A stretch of DNA of 64,000 nt from Cubamyces lactineus (taxonomy: Eukaryota; Basidiomycota; Agaricomycetes; Polyporales; Polyporaceae). Location: positions 186,001 through 250,000 of the forward strand of contig JACDTU010000017.1 in the NCBI GenBank assembly GCA_022376465.1. The letters are read 5' to 3'. Position numbers and translations under genes: made by a program. Below, piece after piece: positions 45,502 through 58,389 of this stretch; within the stretch, counting starts at the first letter, position 1, and the number at the start of each line of letters is the position of its first letter. The notes under the pieces were generated by a model that had not been told where the DNA came from, ran no database searches, and saw only the letters and a program-made list of their open reading frames with translations.

Positions 45502-46410
45502 TCAGCCATCCGTGACTCCACGGCTTTCGAACACGGTCCGGAACGTGTCGTACGTGTCGTTGCCCAAGATTGCAAAGACGACATGGTCAAACGAGTCTTT
45601 GAACCGCGCGTTGTCTCCGACCAGCAGGTCCGCCCATATAGTCGCGATAGTCTTCACATTGTTCTTGAACACCCCCGTCCCGAAGCTCCCGAGTACGACG
45701 CTTTTCACCCCCTTAGACTCGAAGAGGAACAAGACCCGGGCCATCCGCTCTCGCATGACCTGCTCGATCTTGTCTTCCACTGCGGCGCCGGCGACACGAC
45801 CGTGCAGGGTGTTTCGGACGACGCCCGCATTCACGGCCGGACTCGTCAGCACATCAACTTGCAGCGGCTCCACCCAGTCGCCTGCATCGTTCCGGAACAC
45901 AGTCACCCCAGGAGAGTAGATCATCGCGTGCGAGTAGTAGCCACCCTTGGGATCTCGATTGTGCAGGGTGTAGAAAGCTTGGGCAATGCGAGTCATGAGC
46001 GTCGGATAGAGTGTCGAGGAGCGCGCGATCGACTCTTCTTGAGCCTGTGCCCCGGTCAAGAATCCGCCACCGGGCTTCTTAGCGGATGCAAAGTTGAGTA
46101 TCCCTATCCTTGGAGAAGGTTCGTTGGGGTCGTCTGGGCGTAGGGCATAGTGTAGGAGTCGTGCGCCATGGAGCGTGGAGGCCTCAAGGACGGAGAAATT
46201 CGTCGTGTCACTGCGCACAGCACGAGGGTTGCTGTTGTTTGACCACGTCGACAACAACGAATCTGGGGCGAAGTATTGGGTTTGCTGCTTTGACACTGCG
46301 GTTGGGACGCGGAGGTCGTATTTCTGGTCGCCCAATGTATAAAAGCCTTCATCGATAGCATCCAGGCTAGCCTGCGCAATCTCTTTCAGTCTTGCACGTC
46401 TATCTCCCAT
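45502..46410 (-). CDS. Microbial-type poly(ADP-ribose) glycohydrolase (TIGR02452 family)
   Basis: Intronless 302-residue protein of the bacterial/fungal-type PARG family (macrodomain fold), which removes ADP-ribose chains from proteins. The signature is NFASAKKPGGGFLTGAQAQE: the PGGG loop is at residues 113-116 and the catalytic QEE at 124-126, both intact. Other family features are LPxxxxSRSSTLY-like SIARSSTLYPTL, YSHAMIYSPGVTVFR, and the C-terminal KSVVLGSFGTGVFKNN, where the macrodomain closes on the ligand. Length is typical. There is no signal peptide, so it should be intracellular. It has no operon-like neighbour. The lack of introns contrasts with most genes here and is compatible with ancient bacterial origin of the family. 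Confidence 0.9.
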   Translation of the reverse strand: MGDRRARLKEIAQASLDAIDEGFYTLGDQKYDLRVPTAVSKQQTQYFAPDSLLSTWSNNSNPRAVRSDTTNFSVLEASTLHGARLLHYALRPDDPNEPSPRIGILNFASAKKPGGGFLTGAQAQEESIARSSTLYPTLMTRIAQAFYTLHNRDPKGGYYSHAMIYSPGVTVFRNDAGDWVEPLQVDVLTSPAVNAGVVRNTLHGRVAGAAVEDKIEQVMRERMARVLFLFESKGVKSVVLGSFGTGVFKNNVKTIATIWADLLVGDNARFKDSFDHVVFAILGNDTYDTFRTVFESRGVTDG

Positions 46411-47132
46411 CTACGAGGATGATTGATCAACGTCGTGTACGCGATGGCTGTCTGTCCACTTACATCTACACCAGTGGAAAGGGTCTTGAGCGGCGTCGTT
46501 GATTGACCGACTTCACTAATCGATGTGGCGTACAGGCCGCTCAGAATGAAGGCAAGAGCCCACTGGCCGAAGGCAGCAACAGTGCGATTGATATATGCAC
46601 CCTTCTACGAGTCATAAACGCATGAATATCACGGGGCTTGGGTTGTCCTAGGAATCCTGTACAACAGCGCTGCACCGGTTTGAAGTAGTGACTGCGGCAG
46701 TGTAACAGCGCGGACTGAAGGACGCGCTGGAAGTTGCCGCGGTACCGATGGCGAAAGTAGTACTGTACAGCCACAATGTGGCACTCACGTTGTATCATTA
46801 TGCGAGTCACCATCTCCGGATCCTGCGCGTCCCATACTCCCACTTCAGCTGTGGCAAGGAGTTAGTGGGCAAAGGAAGGGTTCGATACCAAGTGCACTGT
46901 CATCCGAATTCACTGTACTTTGCGTGCGGCTAATCATACATACGAGGAGCATTAAGCGATACCTGGTAGTACTGAACCCCACGTGTGTAACAGCTTCCAT
47001 TATATCAGCACAACAGAGGTCAGAAGCACAACAGAGGTCAGAAGCACAACAGAGGTCGGAATCTCTGGTGTATATAGCTTCAATCAAACACACTGACTTC
47101 GCGGTACTCGATAGTCATACAAGTCGATGCGC
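46411..47132. other. Intergenic stretch with a short tandem repeat
   Basis: A 722-base spacer between PARG (-) and the DUF7330-like gene (-). It holds an 18-base repeat, listed separately, and no supported gene. Confidence 0.5.
47007..47060. repeat. 18-bp tandem repeat, three copies
   Basis: Three head-to-tail copies of agcacaacagaggtcaga at 47007-47024, 47025-47042 and 47043-47060, the last with one substitution. It lies about 70 bases past the stop of the DUF7330-like gene, so possibly in its 3' UTR. Confidence 0.9.
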
Positions 47133-48436
47133 TCAAAGGGTGAGAACAGCAGGCGCATTCGACGTCTGCACTCCAATGCGACCCTGCTTCGCATCCAGAT
47201 CCCTCGGCTCCCAAGCGACCTGACCCCGCACCACACCCCGATGCGCATTGTCCATCCGAACATCCCTCCGCCGTCTCCTCCCAAGCGGATCTTCCACTGG
47301 GCCTCCCGGCACGACCGACGGCGGCGTGAACCATGTCGACTGTACGTCGAACGTCCCTTCAAAGGCCGATGGCACAGAGACCCGGACGGGTGCGTTGGAG
47401 CTTGACGCGGAGACGTTGAGGAGCGAGTTCGCAGAGGCGCGTGGGAATGAGAGTTCGAGGGGAGCGTTGGCGGTATGCGCTTGGATGCGGAACGTGCCAC
47501 CTGATGCGCGGGATGACCCGGCGCTGAGAGTGATGCTTGACCTGATTTCGCTGCACCATAGTCAGCAGCGTGAAGTAGTCTGGGATAGAACATGATACTC
47601 ACGCATTGGCAGTATTCATTGTGAGACTGGGACCACCACCGCTGCCTCGCGCTCCCTCATCGAGGAGAACCACGTCTGCGACAATCGCGCCGTTCTGGGT
47701 AGCCAGAGTAAGCGACTGCGTAGCGGTGATGTTGCCCAAGATCGACGCGTTCGCCGTGCGGATCGTACCAGCGTCGACCTTCGCATGCTGACAAGAAGTC
47801 AGTATCAACTTCGAGGAACAAAAATGGCGCGACATACGTCAACTCTGATGGCGGCGTTGCTGGATGCTAGCGCGATGTGCTTGAGCACGGTCCCAGCTGA
47901 TAGCTCTGATATATCATGTGTAAAATGGGGGAGCTGAGTCGTGAGGCTGTTGATCACCAGGGGAGTACGGGCGTTGTCCGTAGCCTGAGGCAGGGTGAGA
48001 CGAACACGGAAGCGAAACTGGTACCTCTCATCCCCGACATGGATGTGGTGCGTCTACATGATGCTCAGCCCGTCGGGACCTGGGCAGCAATATGGGCAAA
48101 GTAAGCCGAACTCACCACAATTTGCAGCCCGTGCTTATTCCCCGCAGAGCGGACGTGGTTGACCGATGCCCGGGCGGGGTCCAGCGCCTCCTCGACTTTG
48201 TACCATACATCGACGTCAACCAGTACGTCTGCCTGGGCCTCGCCATCGGCCTGGGAGACCTCGAAGGAGCCATGTGCGAGGGACCCTTCCGTCCAGAACG
48301 ACATCGACTGGGTGTTGATTGGGAAGGTGAGGGACGCATGAGCGTGGTAAGGGTACTGTCCGCGTCCAGGGGTGCGATCAGTCGTCCACTGAAGGGGCTG
48401 GCTAGAGTCTGCGTGGTCACGACGTTCGGCGTTCAT
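47133..48436 (-). CDS. DUF7330-like basidiomycete protein
   Basis: Predicted 379-residue protein. Exons 48436-48116, 48053-47838, 47787-47603 and 47550-47133 join in consistent phase across introns of 52-62 bases. It starts MNAERRDHADSSQPLQWTTD and continues FPINTQSMSFWTEGSLAHG. Strand-rich repeats follow with recurring NA/SNAP turns (ALASSNAAIRV, IRTANASILGNI, HTANAPLELSFP, SSSNAPVRVSVP, TSNAPAVLTL), the pattern of adhesin-like beta-helical DUF7330 proteins in Basidiomycota. Their function is unknown. No clear signal peptide or transmembrane helix is visible with this start, so an upstream exon could exist. The family name is given from recognised style and not from a search. Confidence 0.7.
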
Positions 48437-49411
48437 TGAGATGCTGCTATAGACGAGTTGCAGGTGTGTTGTTCGGGCGGGCTAATGAAGGCCCACTAAG
48501 GCTTTATAGGGGGCAATCCCCTCTACTGCGCAAGCTAGGCACAAGAGGAGCTTGTTTACCAGAGAGAAGAACTTCTAGCAATTGTTAGTACGGAGTCCGG
48601 ACATCCTGATCTGCGGACGCGCGTCATCCGTAGGAGTTAAGTCATATTGATGGGCCTTCTTACAAACGCTGGCGCTGTGGCATCCCTCGTGTGAGCGAGA
48701 GATGCCGCAGCACTACGCGCAGCGCGAAATACCGAGAGATGCTGCAGCACTCAGGTCGGCATGAGGAGGGGTGATCTCTGCTGCATGAGTCGTTCAGAGT
48801 CAAGCTTCGTCAGGCACGAAACTCTCCGATAGAACGTAATGTTCTCCTGACCCGGCCTGCATGGCGGAGACCTCGAAAACTCAGAGCACAGTGTACCCGG
48901 GGCTTCTGCATCGACTCGAGATCGCCTCATGCACTGCTGCGGGTGCTCCTGAGGTGACATACAACCCAGTCAGTCAATGGCACCGAAGGCCCGACAATGA
49001 ACTCACCTCGCGCGTGCAAAGCTAACCAGTGCCCCTAGAACGCTCGATGAAACTTGCTCCTTGATGCTGCAGCAGTGAAAGTACCAGGCTTCACAGACAC
49101 ACTCAGTCAAGCTCGAAATGGCGGATATAAAAATGCGTTTTTGAGCGACCAGAGTAAAGTGAGCTGGTGGGGGGATATCCTACTGTACAACTACAACAAG
49201 TCCGAGAGCGATGCAGACGAGAGACTACGAGATACAGCGACGCGGCGAGACGCGACACGACACGACAACACACAACAGCGGGCCCACGACGTCTCTCAGA
49301 GCGCGCCGTAGCGGTTGTACACCAAGAAAGGGAATAACACGGGGGAAGACAGCAGGGGGAAAGGAGAACGAGGTTCGGCAGCTCGCACCGGGACCGGTAC
49401 TGCGTACTGCG
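48437..49411. other. Gene-free stretch between DUF7330-like gene and PKA gene
   Basis: A 975-base stretch containing the promoter of the DUF7330-like gene and the 3' region of the kinase gene. Near 49220-49275 a cgacgcgacacgacacgac run forms simple low-complexity repeats. No gene is seen. Confidence 0.5.
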
Positions 49412-51283
<1,872 letters not shown>

Positions 51284-52775
51284 TGCCAGTAGTCGCGCGT
51301 GCAGGTGAGCGAGGGGGTGTGCAGAGGAGAGTGAAGGCGAGTTTTGTCGGAAAGCGCGGCGTGGGCTAAAAGCCCTCGCGCCCTCGCGCGCGCGCCACAC
51401 AGTCATGGGGCTCACGCGCGCATCGGCCGACGCTGAGCGCCCTCTGTCGCGAGCGACCCCTATGTCCCGCTCGTCCGTGCCTTATCCGCGCGTCAGCAAT
51501 TAACTTTGCTTTTCGCTTGAAAGTTTTCGCCGACCCCGGAAAATACCCCGCACTGCACGAACATAGGCGCAGTTCGTGCACATCGCACCCGCGCAGCGCG
51601 GACCCAACCACACATCCAAACATTCCAGTATTCACATGTCGCGCCCGCGGAGAAACCACACTGACAAACACAAGCGCCCCCGACTCTCCTCGGTGCCGAT
51701 CACGACAAACAAGTCCTGGAACGTGCATAAGACCTCCGCCACCACCTTGCTCATATGTCCATATCCCTCGACTTGTCTGCGACTTGTTCATCAAGCTTGA
51801 AGGCTCTCAGGTCGCGTCCTCAGGACTTGTGCATCTTGTCCTTGCTCCGTCATCCGTGGCTACCAAACAGCATCCGCGCAACGTTCGTCGTGCACGGGCC
51901 ATGTTGCCTTAAAATTTCTTTTCGTCTACATCCGCGCTCTGCCTGGAGATGCGGGACGGATACTGGATCCGAGTCTCTGAAGCTTGTGCCCTGAGCTGGA
52001 GGTCCTCCAGGTCTTCCTCAGTGCTGAAACTCGACGCTGGCAGGAGAAAGCGGATAATCCTGAAAACATGCGGCGGACGATCGTCCTGCCCGTGCGGTGC
52101 CCACCAGTCACGACACCAACCAATCGGCGGCTATTCCTCCGGCAGCAAACGCGCGGACGACTCCAGCGCACCAGGTACAATGGTACATGGTATAGAGAAA
52201 GGCTCCGGCCGCTCACACTCAATCTGTACAGCTGTACGTCTAGACTTTAATATTTCAACCCGACCTGGTTTTCTATGCTCCCTTTGGCGAATACGCATCC
52301 TCAGCTCTCGGACCACGCTCTCCCTGGACTGCGCGTGTAGAGCGTGCATCGTTTGGGCTACCTGCTACTCGTTCCCGCCGGATGGGCGCCCAATCCAATT
52401 CCTCCTTATCCATTGCGTATGTTGCTGCTCGTGGCCCTAAGGGAACGCATGCTCCGGACAGCTGCACAATTGGATCGAATTTCCCTATGCTTGACTTAGA
52501 TGTCATGGTTGTCGTCCCTCTGTCCATTGACAAGGATGGATGGACACATCGCTTTCTTCCGGCGAAAGGGTCTGAATACTGCGCAGTCCCGCAGAACGCC
52601 CGTGGAAGTCTCAACACGCGACGTCGCGCTGATGCTAAAGCTTGTGTCCCATCGATTGAACCTAGTTGAATTAGGGAATCGAACCCAATCGTCCAGTGCT
52701 ACCTGCAGATCCCGTGAACGACACCTCTTTCCTTCAAGCTCTCACCCAACCCAAGCATCCAGGCGTGTTACAGGA
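51284..52775. promoter_or_regulatory. Divergent region between PKA and F-box-like copy E
   Basis: About 1.5 kb between divergent genes. Open frames on either strand have no domain. It must hold both promoters. The part next to the kinase gene is GC-rich with many cgcgcg steps, and the rest is unremarkable. Confidence 0.5.
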
Positions 52776-54597
52776 ATGGCGGCCACGGCCCAGACGCCTT
52801 TGTGCATGGACATCATCACCAACATATTCGATCACCTCATCCCTGATTTCAAGATCGAGCCGTTGTTGCCAACCTTCCCCCTGGAGCAGATAGAGTCGAA
52901 GCTATGTGTCCAGGCCCTAGCGGCCTCTGCGCGGGTTTGCAGGGCGTTCGAAGGGCCCTCGCTAGACCGCCTCTGGGCAGTGGTCAATAATCTGAAGACC
53001 CTACTGGATATTCTGCCATCGTACTCTGCAACAAACGGCGTCAGTTCACTTCCGTTCACGATGGAGGCTGTGCTAACGTACAACACTGCAGACGCCAAAG
53101 ACATTGTATATCGGCGATGACCACTGGATTCGCTTCCGGGCTTACTCATCGCGCGTCAAGAAGCTCAATGCGATACGGGACAGATGCGATATCCCTCCCC
53201 CTGGCTTTTCAGACCATCGCGAGATACAAGACCCTATATGGACGGTCCTGTTGCACCAGTCATCCGTCTCGCCTCTCTTTCCGCTTCTGACGCACCTGGC
53301 TGTCGAGGGCGACCTTGCGAAGCTCATGGTGCTCCTTTGCCCTACCGTCACACAACTGCATCTGGTGCCGTCATATGGCAGCGAGGGAATCTTGCGTAGT
53401 CAAGCTATCGAACTAGTCCGCCCCCATCTTTCTCATGTCCGTGACATATGGATTTCCGACACTATGACGAGGAAAGACGACCTCTGCGATCAATTGGGAC
53501 TCTCCACGTTGACGCACGTCCGGTCGATCACCATCGACGTCGCAATCTCTGCAACACCTGCACTGATCTCAGCGTTCATGTCTTTCCCTCATCTCCGTCG
53601 ACTCCATCTCGACTGCACGTTCTTGGCATCGAATTTGGCATCTCTCGCAGAGCTCAAATCGGAATGTGGCTTTTTCGAGCTGCGCGAGCTGCACCTCATA
53701 GCGGATTGTGGAACGATAGTCAAGTTCCTGGAAGCAACGGACCCACCGCGACTGCATCGCTTCGGATGCACTCTGCCTCTCAGCACCGCTGCGGGCGACG
53801 ATCCCCTGGAGGACGGTGTGCGGGCAATTGTAGCGCGACTTCCGCCCACTCTCCGTTGCTTCCACTTGCGGCTGTCACAGAAATCGACACGATATGCTAC
53901 GCTTTTTCAAGCTCAAGCGGAGGCACAAGTCCTTTCCCCCTCTGCCTCGCTCTGCCTCCCCGCCGAACTCCGTGCTTTGGAGGAGATCCGCGAGGTCGAT
54001 GTGTCCGTCGAGCAGTTGGCAATCCCCTTCGCTGACGGCGATCTCCGGGCGCTCTGCGAGGCTTGGCCCCATCTTACGCGGTTCAGCTTCGAGCATAGCC
54101 AGCAAGGCATGAGCTTGTGGCAGCCACTGCAGCCGGAGAGCGACAGTCGGCCACGCGATATCCCTTACCCGACGTTGTCCTCTGTGCTCGCCTTCACGGA
54201 GGCGCATCCTGACCTCGTCGAGCTCACGCTACCTGGACTGGACACGACGACTCTCCGCGCCGACGAACTTGGCACGTTCGGTCCTGGCGGCCTGAAGGCG
54301 CTCTCCCCCCATCCGCTGCGCGCCTTCCGATTGTCGACTGTCGAGGGCGATATGCCCATCATCCAGCTAGCGACGGTTCTGGATAGGGCGTTCCCCGAGC
54401 TCGACCTGGACGCTATCGCGGCCGTGTCGTTGCGCATGTTGGGCCGTGTTATGCAGGCACCCCAAGCTTCGCAGAACCACTATAGAGGCCATACGACCGA
54501 AGACACGAGCTTCAGGTTAGATGGGCCGTACCTGCTGGCGATGCTGCTATCGACGCTACGCGCGGCACGAGGCTATAATGGTTGGGGACACCAGTGA
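52776..54597 (+). CDS. F-box-like/leucine-rich protein, diverged copy E
   Basis: Predicted 589-residue protein from exons 52776-53039 and 53092-54597, joined in phase 0 after codon 88. The N-terminus reads MDIITNIFDHLIP, VQALAASARVCRAFEGPSLD, RLWAVVNNLKTLL, the same F-box-like layout as copies A-D. The second exon has WIRFRAYSSRVKKL (compare RFREYAPCVRELKL in copy A), LRELHLIADCGT, and a C-terminal block SVLAFTEAHPDLVELTLPGL with VLDRAFPELDLDAI. It keeps the shared intron position but is far more diverged, and the Pro/acidic tail is missing. Adaptor function is inferred. Confidence 0.75.
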
Positions 54598-55092
54598 AAA
54601 TATGGCGGTTTGGCTCCAGTTGTGGCCAGCGCCTGATTGTCGTCGAGATATCCTTATGTCTGCTAGGTCGCTTCGCGAGCATTCTCGTGTCACGGTGCTG
54701 CATCCGTCCGCATAGCGCTCGTTGATTATAATTGTCCACGCCGTAGCTCTGTTGGAGGGATGAGGTTCCTGAGCAATTCGAGTCTGAGAACCCGATGTAC
54801 TACAGCAGGGGCATTACGTTGTTCTACTACATACCTTGCACCAGTACCACCACGATCGGTCTTGAATACCTTGTGAATATCAGATTTCAAGATATCGACG
54901 TGGAGGCTCCGCATGCGCCTCCACGAATTGAGACTACTGCCACTTTACAGCTAGCGCCCATAACTGCTCAGCCACAGACGCGTCTTGCATGCGTCTCGTG
55001 GGTACTGTACTTCGCTTCAAGTTCACACCACCAACATCACCTCTACGGACCGAACCTCGCGATAGGTTCTTGCCGTCGCAGAGCAATCAAAC
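54598..55092. promoter_or_regulatory. Intergenic region upstream of ASCH-like gene
   Basis: A 495-base spacer with the 3' end of copy E and the promoter of the ASCH-like gene. No gene or repeat is seen. Confidence 0.5.
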
Positions 55093-56065
55093 ATGCCTGC
55101 AGAACGCACGGCACGCCCGCACCTAAAACAGACGACTCTGTTTAGCTTTGACCAACGCGCTGCCGCTGGATCGACGCCTTCGACTGGCATCAAACCCAGC
55201 AAACTCAAAGGAACAATAAATGCAGCGCACGCGTCGGACGACTCTGACGCTTCCACCCCCGTCAAGGCCAAACCTGCACGAAGGCCCATGGACAGCGCCC
55301 TATCAGATTCACACAGACCCACGTCCAAGCTGAACTCAAAACCGAAGCCAAAGCTCAACGCGAAGGCGAAGAAGGCAGGCGACGAGGACCGCGCGGAGAC
55401 GGACGTGGTGCTCTCGATCAAGCCCGAGTTCACGAAGCTTATCTCGGAGCGGAAGAAGAACTATGAATATAGGAAGTACAAGCTCAAGGAATCCGTGGAG
55501 CGGTTATGGCTGTACGAGACCGCTCCGACGTCTGCTATAACGTGCGTATTGGGACTGCAGTGGTGCAACTGAGTCATCGGTGCGGACTGGCGAGAGGGCG
55601 ATGTGCGGAGTAGAAGTGCATCTTCCTCTCGTCGTTTTTGGATGCATACAGGAAAGCCTGCCTGTCCGCTTTTCACATATAGTATCTGTACGCTTACTCA
55701 GACATGCCTCCCGTCCTTGGTGTGTTGTATGCGCTGCGCCGCGTTGTCCTCTGCCTCACAACTATACCACCGACATGCTGACCTCCCCTGTTTGCTTCGC
55801 TGGCAGTTACGTCATGGAGACGTCCACGCCCAAGGTCCCGGGCGAGGTGAACGACCCCTCCGGGATCGGCAACGACGACTTCGACAAGGGGTTGAAGCAG
55901 TCGAAATACGGCTACCCCGTCACCGGCCTCTTTCGACTGAAGAGGCCGCTCACCACCACCCAGCTGAAGGAGCGATTCGATATCGCTGTGCCTCAGGGCT
56001 GGCGCTATGCGACAAGGAAGCTTGTGGAGGAGGTGGGGCTGGAGGCGATGGAGAGGGTCTTCTAG
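55093..56065 (+). CDS. ASCH/PUA-like domain protein with PIP-box-like N-terminus
   Basis: Predicted 235-residue protein from exons 55093-55541 and 55807-56065, with a 265-base intron that keeps phase (TSAI/TYVMET). The C-terminal half is an ASCH/PUA-like fold: LSIKPEFTKLISERKKNYEY, RKYKLKESVERLWLYE, SAITYVMETSTPKVPGEV and KYGYPVTGLFRLKRPL, the typical set of ligand-binding strands in ASCH proteins that bind nucleic acid or modified nucleotides. The first 100 residues are Lys/Pro/Ser-rich and disordered. They contain KQTTLFSFD at residues 12-20, which resembles a PCNA-interacting peptide (Qxx[L]xx[F]), lacking the second aromatic. Both a nuclear location and a link to DNA or RNA metabolism are inferred. 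Confidence 0.8.
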
Positions 56066-56392
56066 GTGGTAATAGTTGCCTGGCTGCCCAGGTTAGGACA
56101 CGGGATCGGCTGGGTTCGGTCTGCCTTTTGCGCTATTGGATTGCTTTCGTTTGCTGTCTAACTGATCATTCATCTCACGAGTTTGTACAATATCCATTGA
56201 CGAGTATGAGGCTGACTACGTGGATGAGCAGGTGTGACCCCCTCGGCAACAACGCGCGCGACTCGGACGTGCAGAGAGGGTTATATGCACCAAGAAATTA
56301 TACCATTGCTATAATCCCGATATATACATAAGGTATCCTGAGCATCATTAGATCCATTCTAATCCTACACGCAACGAAGCATCGGACTATTC
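56066..56392. other. Convergent spacer between ASCH-like and synthetase-like genes
   Basis: A 327-base tail-to-tail spacer with no supported gene. Confidence 0.6.
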
Positions 56393-57877
56393 TCAAGCCA
56401 CATCTGCCAATTCTACTTCTACTTCCTCGTTCAACCCCTCCTGGAGGTACAACAAGTGCAAGTACTCTAGGCTATAGGGACGGAAGATCTTCGCCGGGTT
56501 CTCCAACCAATCCTCCACCGCCCTGAACAACACCCTCCGATCCTTCCCTTCCTCGACCATTCTCCGGTACTCGAGCAGGTACTCCATCCCGCGCCGCGCG
56601 AGGTACGTGTACGCACCCTTCTTAACGTACAAGCTCTTCGAGAGCTTCGCCCCAGACCAGTCGACAACGAGTGGGGCATACACGATTAGCGGCAGCTCGA
56701 TATGCTCGCGCAGCGTGGACGGTGCCGCGGTGCCCGCCTTGAGCAGGGCGAGTTGTCGGAAGAACAGCTGCTCTTGGTACGTCCCCGCATAATCCATCCC
56801 CGTCACCCGCATGTGCAGGCGGCTCGGGACGGCGGTCTGGCCGCCGGGGTCGACGCTCGACGCGGTGTCGGCCATATATGCGAGGGCGCGGGTGAGGTTC
56901 CGGAGGGGCGTGTTCATCTCGAGCCGTGCGAGGTCGTCCGGGGTCTCGAGCGTGAGCGTGTACGCGCCGTGCTTGGGGCAGAAGAAGGTGATGCCGGTGG
57001 ACTCGGGGTGGACAGCGTACTGGTTCTTCACGCCGTGCTTGTCCGCCATGCCGCATCCCTCCGCCGGGCACGCACTCCGGAAAGCGAGGACTTCGCGCTC
57101 GGGGGAGAGCTCAGCGGCGATACGTTGGCGGTCGCGGATGATGGTGCGGACGGCATCGCGCACCGCCGTCCCGGGCATGCGCATCAGGGTCTCCTGGTTC
57201 TCCACCTTGCACTTGACCTCCCCACCGACGAACCGCTTCAGCTCGGCAATGAGCGCATGGTAGTCGTCCAGGAAGGAATACATGGTGCCCGTGGTGCGGT
57301 GACTGTACTGGTAGACGATGCCGTCTATCTCCTCGGTGCGCTTGCTGTCCGGGGCGGTGTCGACGAGGTCGAGCTGGACGACGACGCGGAGGTCGTCGAC
57401 CAAGAGGGCAGGGTCGGCGATGGGTGGGGCATCGGAGGAGAGGGCACGGGCACGGAGCCGGGGATATTCTCTCTGGAGGAGGCGGGCGAGGAGGAAGGCT
57501 TGGGCGAACGTAATGATGGTCCCGGCGTGGGGACTGTTATTGGGCTGGGCGCCAATATGGATGAATAGGGTGGCGGAGGACGCGTCGCGGGTGAGCACTA
57601 CGCCTGAATCTGCCCCGGAGCTGACAGAGGAGGCGTCGTCATCGGAGTCGCTGCCCTCAATGTAGTCCGTGGAGGCATGGACAGCACCGGAGGGTCTGTT
57701 GGCAAGCCTGGCCGAGGGTGGGATGAGCCCGAGGATGCGCAGGATGGGTTTGGCGAACTGCTTCTCGTAGACGTAGGCAGCGGCGCCGAGGGGGTTGTGG
57801 ACGACGCCGTCGTGCACGGTGGTGAACGACGACGGGTCCACGCCCCTCGACGCGAAGTCCTCAGTCAACGGAGACAT
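56393..57877 (-). CDS. Orphan class I aminoacyl-tRNA synthetase-like protein
   Basis: Intronless 494-residue protein. Residues 107-120 read HIGAQPNNSPHAGT, in the position of the class I HIGH signature, and residues 411-415 read KLSKS, a good KMSKS motif, followed by LYVKKGAYTYLARRGMEYLL. Both ATP-binding signatures of a nucleotidyltransferase fold are therefore present. Residues 270, 275, 300 and 303 (CPAEGC and CPKHG) could form a zinc site, as in class I lysyl-tRNA synthetases. It lacks a recognisable anticodon-binding domain, being about 80 residues after KLSKS. An acidic Ser/Asp loop occurs at residues 74-92. It is not one of the housekeeping synthetases I recognise. Its substrate is unknown, and it may aminoacylate or adenylate something other than tRNA. 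It is divergent from the GH71 gene. Confidence 0.7.
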   Translation of the reverse strand: MSPLTEDFASRGVDPSSFTTVHDGVVHNPLGAAAYVYEKQFAKPILRILGLIPPSARLANRPSGAVHASTDYIEGSDSDDDASSVSSGADSGVVLTRDASSATLFIHIGAQPNNSPHAGTIITFAQAFLLARLLQREYPRLRARALSSDAPPIADPALLVDDLRVVVQLDLVDTAPDSKRTEEIDGIVYQYSHRTTGTMYSFLDDYHALIAELKRFVGGEVKCKVENQETLMRMPGTAVRDAVRTIIRDRQRIAAELSPEREVLAFRSACPAEGCGMADKHGVKNQYAVHPESTGITFFCPKHGAYTLTLETPDDLARLEMNTPLRNLTRALAYMADTASSVDPGGQTAVPSRLHMRVTGMDYAGTYQEQLFFRQLALLKAGTAAPSTLREHIELPLIVYAPLVVDWSGAKLSKSLYVKKGAYTYLARRGMEYLLEYRRMVEEGKDRRVLFRAVEDWLENPAKIFRPYSLEYLHLLYLQEGLNEEVEVELADVA

Positions 57878-58389
57878 TCTGGCAGAGTGGGGATGGTTGA
57901 GGGACGACGAACAATGGATGAACGCGTAATCTCAACCGAGTCGAGGGTGCTGCAGGACGATTGCAGGTCTATATAGGCCTATCACCGGCGGCGTATGTAA
58001 TTCGCCCTAGAGCCATCGGCATCTAGCCGGATCCTGTACATCTGGTTTGCAGTTTTGGCCTTTATAGTATGGTATAGGCGCAAATGTTCAGTTTGCGGGC
58101 CTGCGCTAGGCAAACAGGAGGGAATAGGAGGAGGAAGTCAAACGCATGCGCGTCGGAGGCGCTTGTGGCGGAGGATGTGGGGAGACGCGATCGACGGTAG
58201 CCGTGATTGACTTCCCCACACGCGCGCGCCGCGGAACCAAATCTACCCGATGCGCGTTGCTCTCCCGGTAACTTCTTTCCATCCTGGGTGAGCATCGGGT
58301 CCGACGCTGCGCTCATCACCTCTTGACAGAAACTCCCAGGTGTGCTCTTGCAGAATTATTACAACTTTGCCTTATCGACGGTCTTCGAC
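57878..58389. promoter_or_regulatory. Divergent promoter between synthetase-like and GH71 genes
   Basis: A 512-base spacer between divergent starts. It might include an upstream signal-peptide exon of the GH71 gene: ctcttgcag at 58344-58352 is a usable acceptor, but I see no matching donor exon. Confidence 0.45.

Noticed and set aside
47084..47602. Minus-strand 172-codon open frame
   Set aside because: It overlaps the last exon of the DUF7330-like gene in another frame. The spliced four-exon model is coherent in phase and composition.
52665..52690. Possible tRNA T-arm (gggttcgattccc on the minus strand)
   Set aside because: The T-stem does not pair over five bases and no acceptor, D or anticodon arm can be drawn around it.
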